From Flaccisagitta enflata (taxonomy: Eukaryota; Chaetognatha; Sagittoidea; Aphragmophora): a stretch of 64,000 nucleotides of DNA. The translations under genes and the position numbers were made by a program. How positions within the stretch are numbered: the stretch's first letter is position 1; the number at the start of each line of letters is the position of its first letter. Below the pieces are notes generated by a model, which searched no databases, was not told where the DNA came from, and was given only the letters and a program-made list of their open reading frames with translations. Below are positions 48,209 to 60,925 of this stretch, piece by piece. The stretch lies in the NCBI GenBank assembly GCA_965153355.1, contig OZ231127.1:75826001-75890000 (forward strand), written 5' to 3'.

Positions 48209-48773
48209 TTCTTATCTCTCAGTCGATCAACTGGTGAAGTATATTGATCTGTTTGTCCCGCCGTCCAACTCTGAGATTCTCTGACCAAATCGTCACACCC
48301 TCTCTTCGTGACCCTCATTTCGGCCACCAACATCAAGATCAAGAGAGAGATTGATTAGGTTTCTTTTTTCTGGTAGAGGTTGCTCGGTTGGTTACTTGAT
48401 TGGTTGCTTGGTTGGTTTCTAGATTGGATGCTTAATTGAGTGTCAGATTGGTTGCTTGGTTGAGTGTTATATTGGTCGTTCGGTTGGTTGCTTGGAAGAT
48501 CGCTTGATTAATTGCTGGGCTGGTTGCTTGGCTGGTCGGTTCTGTCAATTTGGCGCTTGTTCTGGTGAAAGAAGCGCGGTCTCCAGATCCGAGTCAAGCG
48601 AAGGAAGAATTCGAGTGATAAAATTAAAAAGACGACAAGGATTGATCCGTCTCCAAACTCTCCCTCTTCCTTCGCGTGGGGGATTGATCTTCATTCCCAT
48701 TCCTCTCCTGAGAAGAATGTTGCTTTCCACTGTTTCTCCTCTCTCCTTTTCCCCCATTTATACTGATATCTGT

Positions 48774-48963
<190 letters not shown>

Positions 48964-49167
48964 CTTTCTTCCTCCCCGCTTCTTTGTAAAACTTTCCCCC
49001 GCAATCAATTTGACTTTAATGTGATCCTGATTAACTCTGACACATAACCGACATCCACCGTCTTACCTCAATCGTTTGTCTCTTTCTTCTTCTCATTTAC
49101 GTTTACATCTTATATCACCATCGCTGTCTCTTTGGTCGTCTTATCACAGTACAATTTCTACTTTTAT

Positions 49168-49440
49168 GGGCAGCGTTCTCAAAGGGGTCGATGACCTATT
49201 CTTTCACGCATTTTGGAAATTTTCTCCTTCTCCTCCTCTTCCTCCTCCTTCTTCTCCATTCCGATCCCACCCCCCCCCCTCCCACCTTCTAGGAGGAGGA
49301 GAAGGAGAAAATTCTCAAAAGTGTGAAAGTAGATAGTATCTTTCAGTGAAAGCATAGGTCATTGACTCCTTTGGGGTTGCTGCCCCACTCCCTCCCTCAA
49401 CTATAATCACAAACTGCAGAACTCTGATGCTTTTTAGAAC
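49168..49440. mobile_element. TGGGCAGC foldback, small-core copy
   Basis: Left TGGGCAGCGTTCTCAAAGG, GATGACCTATTCTTTCACGC. Right GAAAGCATAGGTCATTGACT and GGGGTTGCTGCCCC. The core is only a CTCCTT/AAGGAG palindrome, so it lacks the minisatellite of its relatives. Confidence 0.7.
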
Positions 49441-49551
49441 ATAACTGCCTCTGGACGGTGAGATGTGTAATGCATGGGAATGCATAGGGTTAATTGTTTT
49501 ACTATATTTTGACAGTATGAAACTAGTAAAGGCCTCTTACCGCGTGAGGGT

Positions 49552-50599
49552 GCACACTGGCCCTAAATGACCACCTATCAAGCTCCTAGGCCTATCTCAA
49601 CTCTATCCACCCATAACCACCACCTTTCTCCCTGACACTGGCCCTAAATGACCACCTATCAAGCTCCTAGGCCTATCTCAACTCTATCCACCCATAACCA
49701 CCACCTTTCACCCTGACACTGGCCCTAAATGACCACCTATCAAGCTCCTAGGCCTATCTCAACTCTATCCACCCATAACCACCACCTTTCACCCTGACAC
49801 TGGCCCTAAATGACCACCTATCAAGCTCCTAGGCCTATCTCAACTCTATCCACCCATAACCACCACCTTTCACCCTGACACTGGCCCTAAATGACCACCT
49901 ATCAAGCTCCTAGGCCTATCTCAACTCTATCCACCCATAACCACCACCTTTCACCCTGACACTGGCCCTAAATGACCACCTATCAAGCTCCTAGGCCTAT
50001 CTCAACTCTATCCACCCATAACCACCACCTTTCACCCTGACACTGGCCCTAAATGACCACCTATCAAGCTCCTAGGCCTATCTCAACTCTATCCACCCAT
50101 AACCACCACCTTTCACCCTGACACTGGCCCTAAATGACCACCTATCAAGCTCATAGGCCTATCTCAACTCTATCCACCCATAACCACCACCTTTCACCCT
50201 GACACTGGCCCTAAATGACCACCTATCAAGCTCCTAGGCCTATCTCAACTCTATCCACCCATAACCACCACCTTTCACCCTGACACTGGCCCTAAATGAC
50301 CACCTATCAAGCTCCTAGGCCTATCTCAACTCTATCCACCCATGACCACCACCTTTCACCCTGACACTGACCCTAAATGACCACCTATCAAGCTCCTAGG
50401 CCTATCTCAACTCTATCCACCCATAACCACCACCTTTCACCCTGACACTGGCCCTAAATGACCACCTACCAAGCTCCTAGGCCTATCTCAACTCTATCCA
50501 CCCATAACCACCACCTTTCACCCTTTCACCCTAAATGACCACATATTAAGCTCCTAGGCCTATCTCAACTCTATCCACCCATAACCACCACCTTCCACC
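49552..50599 (+). repeat. 81-bp minisatellite, about 13 copies
   Basis: Head-to-tail units containing CTGGCCCTAAATGACCACC, AAGCTCCTAGGCCTATCTCA and CCACCCATAACCACCACC. Copies are almost identical; I see only single-base variants (CTCATAG, CATGACC, CTGACCC) until the shortened last unit near 50520. Although 81 is a multiple of three, the three frames I checked on the - strand all contain stops within a unit, so it is not protein-coding there. Confidence 0.95.
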
Positions 50600-50686
50600 G
50601 GATGGGTATAGCCAGCGTTGCAAGAGCGATCTCCAACAATGAGCAGCATAAATTTGGCTAAAAACAAAATAAGCAAAAACAAAAAA

Positions 50687-50887
50687 ACAAGTGACGCGGG
50701 GTCACAATATTGTTGCGGACGGTGGGGCAGGGGCATCCAAGCCCCATCCACACCCCAACCCACCTCCAACACTCAAACATACACAAAAAGTATCGAAAAT
50801 GCTCATTTTCAACTTGATCACCATGACCGACCGACAAACCGACGGACGGACAAAGCCTCTTATAGAGTTGCGTGTCCGCAACTAAAA
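50687..50887 (+). mobile_element. AACAAG/hairpin element, GTTGCGGAC subtype (D)
   Basis: Begins AACAAGTGACGCGGGGTC, contains GTTGCGGAC (subterminal motif) then GGGGCAGGGGCATCCAAGCC, and ends with a hairpin at 50866-50883 (AGTTGCG/CGCAACT) plus AAAA. The 5' motif is the complement of GTCCGCAAC in the right arm. It starts about 90 bp after the 81-bp array. Confidence 0.85.
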
Positions 50888-51157
50888 ACTGCTGGAAGTT
50901 TTTGTCTGAGTTTGTCAAAGGGCTATTGAACAATCCACGATGAGTTAGATTTAGTTTATCTTTGACAACAATCATCAGTTAAAAGATATTTTCATGATTG
51001 GTCCTCAAGAAACAAATTTCTTTTTTCTCTCTGTCTCTCTGTGTCTCTGTTTTTCTGTGTGTGTGGTTATGAGGTCATGTGGTTGTGTATGTTTTTCTGT
51101 TCATCCGTCGGTACGTGTGCGAGTTGTGTGCATGTTTGTGTTTTGCTCTTCCCCCCC

Positions 51158-51427
<270 letters not shown>

Positions 51428-51462
51428 CTTTCTAACACCGTCTCTATCTCTGTCTCTCCCAG

Positions 51463-51587
51463 GTCTGACGGTGTTCCTTACTCGTTCATGTCTTCCGGAA
51501 GAGAGCTTTCAGTCGTTTTCAGTGCCATTCAAAGAGAAATCAACACAAGGCCTTATCGCTTCGAATTCTCGTGGAAATTCGTCAAAG
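51463..51587 (+). CDS. CUB-domain protein, exon ending CUB domain 1
   Basis: Acceptor CTCTCCCAG, donor AAAG|GTGAGG. The first base completes Arg; then SDGVPYSFMSSGRELSVVF and SAIQREINTRPYRFEFSWKF. This is the last CUB strand pair (S-x-x-R-x-L-x-V-x-F, then Y/F-x-F-x-W). Leaves one base, phase 1, fitting the next exon. Confidence 0.9.
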
Positions 51588-51680
51588 GTGAGGCTTTCAT
51601 TTATTCATTCATTCGATCATTTATCCAACCAGTGGCTGTCGCAAAACATGTGAATTGCATGTGCTATATAACATGCTTAG

Positions 51681-52018
51681 CAGAGGTGGGGGTAATGCAC
51701 CTTAGTCAACAGATCAAGTTGCACATGAAGGAAATGTCATAATATGATAAGATAAGATAGTATGCCAAGTTTCAGGGCCTTTGGAACAGTTTCAGCCTAG
51801 CCCTTCACCCCCCTGATTTCTCATAGAAAATGTATAGGAATGATTTTGGCCCCAAAAGTTTCCTATCTTTTATAATGGGACAGAAGGGGGGTGGAGGGCT
51901 AGGCTAAAACTGTTCCAAAGACCCTGAAACTTGGTATACTATCTATTCTTATCATATTATGACATTTCCTTCACGTGCAACTTGATCTGTTGACTAAGGT
52001 GCATTTCCCCCACCTCTA
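51681..52018. mobile_element. hAT-like MITE with 8-bp target duplication
   Basis: Left end CAGAGGTGGGGGTAATGCAC, right end the near-complement ending CCCCCACCTCTA. TIRs run almost 100 bp with only a few mismatches, so it is close to a pure foldback. ATGCTTAG flanks both sides (51673-51680 and 52019-52026). CAGAGGTG ends and an 8-bp duplication are typical of hAT. Confidence 0.9.
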
Positions 52019-52079
52019 ATGCTTAGTCAATGTTAAAAAATATATAAAAAAATATCAAATGAAAAATACCAAAAATCTT

Positions 52080-52985
52080 TGTCTGTTAAAAGGGTAAGAC
52101 AGAATGAAAACAAAAACCTGTAAAGGAAACACAGCATGTAAAACACAAACCAATACAAAGGAAAGACGGCATGTGAAACAAAACCCAATCACAAATATTA
52201 ATATAACAGAAAGACAGCATTTGAAACAAATACTAATATGAGAGAAAGAGGGCATGTAAAACAAGAACCAAAAAAAGGGAAAAACGGCATGTAAAACTAA
52301 TTCTAACATAAGGGAAAGACGGCGTATGAAATAAATCCCAATATGAAAGAAAGACCGCATGTGAAACTAAACCCAATATAAGGGAAAGACGGCATATAAA
52401 ACAAATTCAAATATGAGGGAAAGACGCCGTGTGAAACAGAACCCTATATAATGAAAATAAGTAAGAAAAAAATGGCAAATCCAAAACCCACTTTTATAGT
52501 GAACGTAGGTAAGGGAAAAACGGCATAGCCATAACCCATTTTTGTAGTAACAAGGCCGGATATGCGGCAGGACATTCGCGGACAGTTGGGCAGGGGCGGT
52601 AAAGCAAAAAACCGCTCGCAATTCAGAAATGTGATGGACGGACGGACGGACGGACGGACGGACGGACGGACGGACGGACGGACGGACAGACGGACGGACG
52701 GACGGACTAACCGACCAACACGGCAAGGTGTAGAGTCGCGTGTCCACGACTAAAAATAGATATAAAAAAGATAGCAAAGCTAAAACCCTCTTTTATAGTG
52801 AACATAAGTAAAGGAAAAATGGCAGAGCCAAGTCCCACTTTTGTATTGAAAATACATAGGGGAAAAACGGCATAACCAAAACCCACTTTTACAGTGAAAA
52901 TATTTGAGGGAAAAACGGCATCGCCAAAACCCACTTTTATAGTGAAAATATTTGAGTGAAAAACAGCATAACCAAAACTTACTTG
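52080..52985. repeat. Minisatellite of GGGAAARACGGCAT units
   Basis: Units of 35-50 bp, all sharing GGAAAGACGGCAT or GGAAAAACGGCAT. The left part (to about 52430) has GTGAAACAAACCCAATAT-type spacers; the right part has CCAAAACCCACTTTTATAGT-type spacers. A B-subtype hairpin element (52549-52756) is inserted in the right part. Confidence 0.8.
52549..52756 (+). mobile_element. AACAAG/hairpin element, B subtype, inside a minisatellite
   Basis: Begins AACAAGGCCGGATATGCGG, has TTCGCGGAC at the 5' side, a (GGAC)n core at 52634-52706 and hairpin AGTCGCG/CACGACT (one mismatch) at about 52735-52752. The minisatellite continues on both sides, so the insertion borders are well defined. Confidence 0.8.
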
Positions 52986-53084
52986 CACCGGAAAAAAAAA
53001 AAAAAGCCATAGAGCAAACTTAAAGTGAATTGCTTAACGCAATTCACAATCACTAATTCATCATTTGATTCATTCATCTATTCA

Positions 53085-53285
53085 GTATTGCATTCATTCA
53101 TTAATTCATTCATTCATTTTTTCATTCATTCATTCATTCATTCATTCATTCATTCATTCATTCATTCATTCATTCATTCATTCATTCATTCATTCATTAA
53201 TTCATTCATTCATTCATACATTCATTCATTCATTTATTCATTCATTTATTCATTCATTCATTCATTCATTCATTCATTTATTTCT
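53085..53285. repeat. (ATTC)n microsatellite
   Basis: ATTC tract with a few ATTA/ATTT interruptions. Confidence 0.95.
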
Positions 53286-53637
53286 TCATTTGATTATTCA
53301 TTCCTTCGACAAGTCATTCCTTTATTTGTTCATTCATTAGTACGATTTTTTAATTCATTTGATTTGCACATCCTCCGATTCCCAACATCTTCATTTAAAA
53401 ATATTTACCCATTTATTCACTTATTGGCATGACAATGGCATTTTGGTAGGCAATCAAAATTCTCTTGTTTGTTTGTTTGTTTGTTTGTTAGTAAGCTCTT
53501 CTACTGTCGATGGCATCTGCATCCCTAAAAGTTTCACTCTGCTCGGTTTATATGCAGAATGTTGTTGCAACGATGCCACCAAAATGCCATTACGATCCCA
53601 TTATGTAATATTTGAGTGTGCGTGGGAAAAATTGTCC

Positions 53638-53932
53638 TTTTTAGATGCATCCGTCAGGTATGCATCTCTATGGGAAGGTCTGTCCGTCCGTCCGTCTGTC
53701 CATCTGGTCCATCTGTCCGTCGGTGTGTCCGTTACGCCTGTGCCAAAAAAAAACGCGTTTCTCCACTATTTTTGGCCATGGTGAGATCCTATGTTCCTAT
53801 GTATATGTGTCAAATGATTGACACACGTGTTTTGAAAACCTCTTTTGCTATTCTGTCGTTTCATCTGTATAGCGCCAAATTCAATAGAAGTGACGCAGTC
53901 CGGACGTGTCGTTGCCCGGTCGGGCTTTTTTT
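53638..53932 (-). mobile_element. AACAAG-related element, C subtype
   Basis: Hairpin at 53643-53667 with arms AGATGCAT and ATGCATCT. Compared with the 16.7-kb copy (GCGT/ACGC), one base pair has changed on both sides. Body includes TTTTTGGCCATGGTGAGATC. The 5' end (GCCCGACCGGGCAACG on the - strand) has lost the AACAA. Confidence 0.75.
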
Positions 53933-55683
53933 TGTAAACCTGAAGGTATCGGAAATGAGAGATATGGGTACAATCTCATTTCGCGTACTATAGAAGTTGG
54001 AAAACTCATTTCCCTTACGTGATATTGGCAATTTGTCTCTCAGGCTTGAGCAAGGAGGTCATTGACACTTGGCAACTACATTTCCTTCATTAGTTTTTGA
54101 CAACTGAGACAACCTTTCTCTAATTCAGTAATCAACTACAGCATTCCACGAGTTTATCATTTTGTTAGAACCAATCTTAACAACGGGTGGAGCCAATTGA
54201 ATTAAAACTTTAGATGACCCCAGGAAAATAGAAGCCTTTTCACCACCTTATACTGTATATACTGTGGGACCCTACCTCCATAACAACGCGGTTTACAAGG
54301 CCCCATCCCTAAAGGTAACAAACTTAAGTTTTTTTTTTTCAAATCTTTTAAATCTCAATCTTCCCTTGATTAAAAACATGATTTCATCCATTTCCCCGCT
54401 TAACATGCCGTTTATATAAACTTGATTATCATTTTGTTAAATCAACTTGAAAGTTAGAACAGCTATCCGAAACGCGCGTGCGCTTGCGGTAAGGTGGAGG
54501 AGTGATGCCAACTATGTAACAAACTCATATCATTTCTGAGATATTCTGTGACTGAGTAAGGTGGATATCATAAGTAGGCATGGAATTTTAAGCTAAAAAC
54601 GCAAAGCACCAGTGAAAGATTCGGATAAGTGAATGAGGAGCTGTCTTAACTTGCTGTGTGTAAGTGGACAATGCTTGGTTCAAAGTTAAACATACTGCGC
54701 TTTTGAGTTTTAAATGTGTACTATTATCATAAATTCCTCAACGCTCAAGAGACCGCAGCTTGTTTTTAAATCCTCTGCCGCTGCTCCTGATGCTGCCGCT
54801 GCCTTGTTCATATGTTTTTTTGCGTTTTCTGCCTTGTGTCCCTAGAGGGCCGCTAAAATAGAGAGCAAGAGGAAGGCAAAAGAACAATTTTTGATAGTGA
54901 TTTCTTTGTAGATGATGACACCGGCACAGGCGCTTTATGATTTTCAATATAACAAGGTGAAATTGGCGTCTAAACCGAAAGTTAAGACACCTTATGGCCC
55001 CCCGAGGTACCCTGAATCCTGGGATTCTCGCCATATTGGATGCCTATCATAAGTTCCTAGAAATCCACGCGGAAAAACACCGCGAAGTTGAGTTTGCCAC
55101 ATTTCCTTCCCCATTTCGAGACAATTCTGATCGAGAAATGGATCTAGAAATGGATCCAAGGGTTAAACATTGACTCAAGGCTGACATGAATAATTCAGGG
55201 GGAGCCGCTGTTTTTCTTTTCCGCGCCAGAATTACTTCCATAACTCAGATGAAACCCCCCCCCCTCCCGCCAGTCGCTGACTCTCGCTCTATCTTTCTCT
55301 TTGTATCCGTATCATAGTTTCTCATTGATTTTGGCTACTAATTTTGTGTTGCTTATCGTCTGACGCGAAACTAATATTTTCTTGTCTGTGTCTGTCTGTG
55401 TATCTGTCTGTGTATCTGTCTGTCTGTGGCTGTGTGTCTGTTTGACTGTCTGTCTTTCTGTCTGTCTGTCTGTATGTCTGTCTGATTGTCTGACTCTCTG
55501 TTAGTGTGCTTGTCACGGTTTTCCCTCCGTGTCTCTGTATGCCATTCTCTCTGTATGCCTTTTTCTCACTTTCTTTTTGTCCTACTGTGTTATCTCTATC
55601 TGTCTGTCTTATTATCTGCCAGTTTCTGTACCTTTCTATCAATCTATCCCTCTCTCTGTCTGTCCTACTGTCTGTCAAATTCT

Positions 55684-55813
<130 letters not shown>

Positions 55814-55975
55814 CCCTATTCAGTCCTCACCATTTCATCGTCGTCAATTTTTAAGGAGGCCACTAAGAAAATGCTTTGAGTTGTCACAGAGCCATTTTTC
55901 TTTCTTCTCAGTAACGTTCACCTTATCCAAGTTCGAAGTCCTCCAACAACAAGTACAAAAATAAAAGCAAAAACA

Positions 55976-55997
55976 ACAACAACCACAACAACAACAA

Positions 55998-56074
<77 letters not shown>
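55976..56074. repeat. (AAC)n microsatellite
   Basis: AAC tract of about 32 units, resembling the tail of the retrotransposon at 46.8 kb. Confidence 0.95.
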
Positions 56075-56075
<1 letters not shown>

Positions 56076-56678
56076 GCTTAAGTTTTTGAGAAAACACATT
56101 TTATGTTCTTTCTTTATGTTTTTTTTGTTTATTTTTGTATTATTGCATTCTTTTCTTTTTTCTCTCTTTTGAGGTACATTTAAACCCCGCTTTAACAGAT
56201 CCAAAAGTAACAAAAATTTTCATGCAACGTGACAGATATATGAATTCGTGATATTTTCATGTCACATCTTTTATTCTTAATGTTGGCAATAATGGAAAGT
56301 TACCTATAACAGATAAGATTCATTAGTCTCTTGACATCCGTTTCTGCGAGGTTCAACTGTATTTATGGACACCGGTAAAACGGGCAGATAGTTGTATCGG
56401 TTCTTAAACGCTGGTTGATGACTGGGAAAAGTTCTGAGAAGTCGCTTGGGAAACCACAGCAGGCATCAGCGATGAATTGAAGTGGAAGCCGCAGTGAGGA
56501 AATTGAAGAAGGTTTCTAAGTGCTTTTAAGCTAATCAGTGCAATTACTTGCGCAGTTCTTGTTTTCCTCTTTTCTTACCGAGCCATTTTAGCTAAGTGTC
56601 CCTCAGTAACCAACAAATATCACACGTTTACGATACCATTTTCACAAAGGCTCCACTTTATGCTTGTAAAATAAAAAA

Positions 56679-56818
<140 letters not shown>

Positions 56819-57049
56819 AAGCAGAGTGCGAACGAAAGCAGATAATGTCATGATAAATTCTGACGGTTAAAAGAGGTTTATCGACAATTCTCGCCACATC
56901 TGCCTCCTGTCCCATATTGCTTAGTTTTTCAAATGCTTGTTTTTCTCTTTCTTTTTTTTTTATTTTTTTTATTTTTTTTTTTGCCATAAATAACTGCTAT
57001 CCTTACCTCTCCTCATCTTTTACCACTTACCCCCTTGCCTTTTCCCCAT

Positions 57050-57810
57050 CTCTCCTTTCTGCTCGGCGCCCAATGTCGATTCTCGCAGCCAACCCTCCCC
57101 CCCCCCCTCCTCCCCCTCCCTCCCTTTCTGCTTGACACACCTTGTCAATTCTTGCAGTCATTCCTTGCTCCATATTGTCCCATTCAGCCCTTCCTCCTTC
57201 CTCCCTTTCTGGTTGCTGGTCATTTTCAATTCTCACAGTCAACCCATCCCCCTACTTAATTTCCTGCTTGGCGCACATTGTCCCATTGTGCAGCAGTCAG
57301 CGCTTCCCCCTTCCTCCCTTTATTCTTTGTTGGCATTGTCAATTCTCACAGTCAACCCCTACCTTTCTTCTCTGTCTGCTTGGCGTATATTGTCAAATAT
57401 CGCGGTAACACCCCCCCTCCTCCCCAATGGGATGGGGATGGAGATGGGGAGTCCCCATCTCTCCCTTTTTGCTTGGCGTGCATTTCTCACAGTCAACCCC
57501 CCTACCCCCTTCCTCCCTCTCCTCACCCTCCTCGCCATCTCTCCCTTTTTGCTTGGCGCGCATTGTCAATTCTCGCAGTCAACCACTACCTCCCCCCCCT
57601 CCTCCCCTTCCCCATTTCTCCCTTTTTGCTTGGCGCTCATTGTCAATTCTCACACTCAACCCCCCCCCCTTCCTCCCCCTCCCCATCTCTCTCTTTTTGC
57701 TTGGCGCGCATTGTCAATTCTTACAGTCACCCCTCCCCTTCCTCCCCCTCCTCCCCCTCCCCATCTCTCCCCCTTTTGCTTGGCGCGTATTGTCAATTCT
57801 CGCAGTCTCT
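57050..57810. repeat. Minisatellite of about 65-75-bp units
   Basis: About ten units, each with TTTTTGCTTGGCGCGCATTG, TCAATTCTCGCAGTCAACC and a C-rich run. Units vary in length through the CCCTCC stretches. Confidence 0.8.
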
Positions 57811-57989
57811 TTTCATCGTAAATCTGCGAATTCGCGGCAAATTCTAGGATAGATGATCATCAAGCAGTCCAACTTTGCACCAGACTCGCGCATTTTTCAT
57901 GCCATTTTGCCGAGTTTTCGCGACAAGCGTATGAGACTTGAATGCACTCGATTCTTTTTTTTCATCTCCTATCTCTCATTTTGTTGCTT

Positions 57990-58000
57990 ATTTCTTTCTT

Positions 58001-58041
<41 letters not shown>

Positions 58042-58219
58042 CTGTCTTTCTTTCTTTCTTTTTTTCTTTCTTTTTTTCTTTCTTTCTTTCTTTCTTTCTC
58101 ATTCTTTCTTTCTTTCTCATTCTTTCTTTCTTTATTTATCTCTTTTTTTCTTTTTTTTCTTTTTTTTTTTCTCTGTACAAAACATTTGGGTTCTGTCTTT
58201 CTTTCTTTCTATTTTTCTC

Positions 58220-58270
<51 letters not shown>

Positions 58271-58345
58271 CATTCTTTCTTTTTTTCTCATTTTTTCTTT
58301 CTTTATTTATCTCTTTTTTTCTTCTTTTCTTTTTTTTCTCTGTGG
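57990..58345. repeat. (TTTC)n microsatellite
   Basis: Two TTTC arrays with TCATTC and TTTATTTATC interruptions, the second a partial copy of the first. Confidence 0.95.
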
Positions 58346-58614
58346 GTTCTCTCATTTGGGTTCTGCTTGATGACTTCACTTCAAGCAGGGAAGGTGGGAA
58401 GCTTTTCGATGACTAAGGCTAGGGGTTAAGAAATAGGAAAGGGAACCGGAAGTAAGGAGAAAGCGGCAACAAAGGGGCAACTAAAGCGTGTGTGGAGCAA
58501 AGAGCAGATTTAATGTGAGGAAGCGATTTAAGCATGGGCGCAGTGAAATGTAATTAGGGAAGCAACTTGATTTCTTAAACGTGGGTGTCAAGAATCGGAA
58601 ATAGGAATAAGGTA

Positions 58615-59439
58615 GCAGTCTAACTTTAAGGCACAATATCACAATATCGTTGCGGACGGGCGGGTGGGGGCGTCCAACCCTCATCAACACCCCAACCCCC
58701 ACACAAAGTCAAAAACATGCATAACTAGTCATCCAAGGATCGCACATGGTCAGCGGTACCCGATGCCCTGCCGGGAGTGATCCAGTAAAGAAGTGGAGTG
58801 AGGGCAGGGCAGCGGCCCCAAAGGGCCGATGTCCTGTAGAACACAGGGGGGAATTTCCAGACGTCCTGGGGGGGCATATTTCAGGCCTTAGATGACTGAT
58901 TTAGGCCACCCAAGGCGTATTTGAAGGCTGGAGGGCAAAATCAGGGCTTGGAGAGCAGATTTGAGGTTTGGAGGGCAAATTTGAGCCTTGGAGGGCAAAT
59001 TTGATGCTTGGAGGGCAGATTTGATACTTGGCGGGCTATTCGAAGGTCTGGAGGACAGAAATGAGGTCTGAAGGTCAGATTTGAGCTGGAGGGGGGGGGC
59101 TGATTTGGAGCCTGGAAGCCAATTTGAGGTTTGGAGGGCAAAATTGAGGGCTGGGAGGCCAAATTTGAGGCCTTGATGGCCAACGGGGGGGGGGGGGGGA
59201 CGGACGGACGGACGGACGGAAGGACGGACGGAAGGACGGACGTCTGGAAATTCCCCCCTGTGTTCTACAGGACATCGGCCCTTTGGGGCCGCTGCCCAAA
59301 AAGTATCTCGAAACAAACGGACCGACAGACGGACCAGGGTATGGACTGACGGTTGGATTGATGGGTGGACCAATGGGTGGACCAATGGACGGATGGACGG
59401 ATGAAGCCTGTCATAGAGTTGCGTGTCCGCAACTAAAAA
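58615..59439 (+). mobile_element. D-subtype hairpin element split by a foldback
   Basis: 5' part has CACAATATCGTTGCGGACGG. The 3' part has AAGCCTGTCATAGAGTTGCG and hairpin 59417-59434 (AGTTGCG/CGCAACT). Between them is a foldback of the GCCGCTGCCC family (58741-about 59300). Confidence 0.7.
58741..59300. mobile_element. Foldback element with GGAGGGCAAATTTGAG minisatellite and GGAC run
   Basis: Left arm: GCAGCGGCCCCAAAGGGCC, GATGTCCTGTAGAACACAGG, GGAATTTCCAGACGTCC. The right arm is its complement ending GGGGCCGCTGCCC. The core is about nine units of a 30-bp repeat, then a G run and GGAC repeats. Confidence 0.75.
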
Positions 59440-59900
59440 GTGAGGAAGGGTCTCGACTCTTAAGTGAGACGCGGAAATAAAAGTGAGGATGCAGTTATAG
59501 GAGTGAAGAAGTAATTAAACTTCTGTATGTGGGTAGTGAGACGCAGGAATAGAAATGAGGAGGGGTCTTAGCTTCTTAACCTGAGTGATGAGACGCAGGA
59601 ATAGAGCTGAGTGTCTTAGTCTCATAGCGTGAGTAGTGAGATGAGGAAAAAGAACTGAGTGTCTTAGCCCTGGAGTGTGGGAAGTGAGATTCAGAACACA
59701 AACTGAGTGTCTTTGCTTCTTAGCGGCAGAAGTGAGACGCGGAAATAGAGCTGAGTGTCTTAGTTTCTTAGCGTGAGTAGTGCGACATGGAAAAAGATCT
59801 GAGTATCTCAACTACTAACTGTGTGTAGTGAGATGCGGAAAAAGAGCTGAATGTCCTAGCTTCTTAGCGTTAGTAGTGAGATGCGGAAATAGGAATGAGG
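59440..59900. repeat. Minisatellite of about 47-bp units
   Basis: About ten copies of GTGAGACGCGGAAATAGAGC, TGAGTGTCTTAGCTTCTTAG. A 98-codon open frame on the - strand is repeat-derived. Confidence 0.8.
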
Positions 59901-60036
59901 AAGTGGTAAAGAAAATTGGGATGCGTCTTTTTCTCATGTAATCCAAAGACGAGAAAATTCGATCCATCATTTCAAAATTTTAAAGCCGAGTTCCAAGAAA
60001 AAGCCTAAGCCAAATCTCAGCACGAATCGCTCTCTG

Positions 60037-60072
<36 letters not shown>

Positions 60073-60361
60073 TCTCTCCAGTTAAGAAGAAGGCATAATA
60101 AGCGTTTTAGGCACGTGCGGAGGAAAAAGATTTGAAACGCGGATGAATGATGAGGAGATAATTATGGCAGAAGAGATTTCTGGTTTGTTTTCGCGCGTGC
60201 ATTCGAAAAAAGTTTGGCTCTCACTTTACCGTTTGTTAGTTCCTGAAGAACAGTCAAACCCCGCAATGAGGGATGACAAGGGGCTACCAGATTGCATATT
60301 TTATTTTGTATGGATTTTTCCCATTTTTTATGGATATTTATAAAATTTGAATAACAGCCTA

Positions 60362-60493
60362 GGACGAGTTATTTATATCATTCTTGACCTAAAAGGTGAT
60401 AATAGTTCCAATAGCGAACACCACCTGGATCCCACAATCTCTATTGGAACTATTATCACCTTTTAGGTCAAGAATGACATAAACAACTCGTCC
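60362..60493. repeat. Near-perfect 53-bp hairpin
   Basis: Arms 60362-60414 and 60441-60493 are complementary with two mismatches; the loop is 26 nt. In a - strand RNA both mismatches become G-U pairs. It could be a small MITE or a hairpin RNA source. No target duplication identified. Confidence 0.8.
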
Positions 60494-60504
60494 TTGGCCA
60501 AATG

Positions 60505-60606
60505 TTATTAATGGGACGGCCGACTGACAGACCAACGAACCGACAGTTAGACATGGTAAGGTGCTGTAAGTGTCTGACACAGACTTGTACACGCGACTTA
60601 AAAAAT
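60505..60606 (+). mobile_element. AACAAG/hairpin element remnant
   Basis: GACCAACGAACCGACAG core and a 3' end ACACGCGACTTAAAAAA. The 5' half is missing. A run of about 39 T follows. Confidence 0.5.
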
Positions 60607-60611
60607 GAATC

Positions 60612-60648
<37 letters not shown>

Positions 60649-60867
60649 AACCACGGACTTTTTTTTTCCGTTTTGACGCCAGTGGTGATTGAGTTACATT
60701 TTTTCTTCTTTTCGGCAGTTTCCCAACTATTACTCAGCTGTGACCAAAACCAAGAGACGAAATTTTGTCGTTTGTGTGACCTTATCTTTTTTTCCTGTAT
60801 CTTTTCTTTGTCTTGCCTAAAAAAAATCGACGGTGATGAAAAATACTACGTGCTGACATTTTAACTC

Positions 60868-60870
<3 letters not shown>

Positions 60871-60906
<36 letters not shown>
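60871..60906. repeat. (CT)n before a splice acceptor
   Basis: CT tract of about 18 units ending 19 bases before the exon at 60926. Confidence 0.9.
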
Positions 60907-60911
<5 letters not shown>

Positions 60912-60925
60912 ATTTTGGTTCTCAG

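Noticed and set aside
54738-55241. Possible - strand exons
   Set aside because: Short frames with no recognisable domain or splice support.
57132-57852. Overlapping Pro/Leu/Ser frames of 140-230 codons
   Set aside because: Derived from a tandem repeat open in all three frames.
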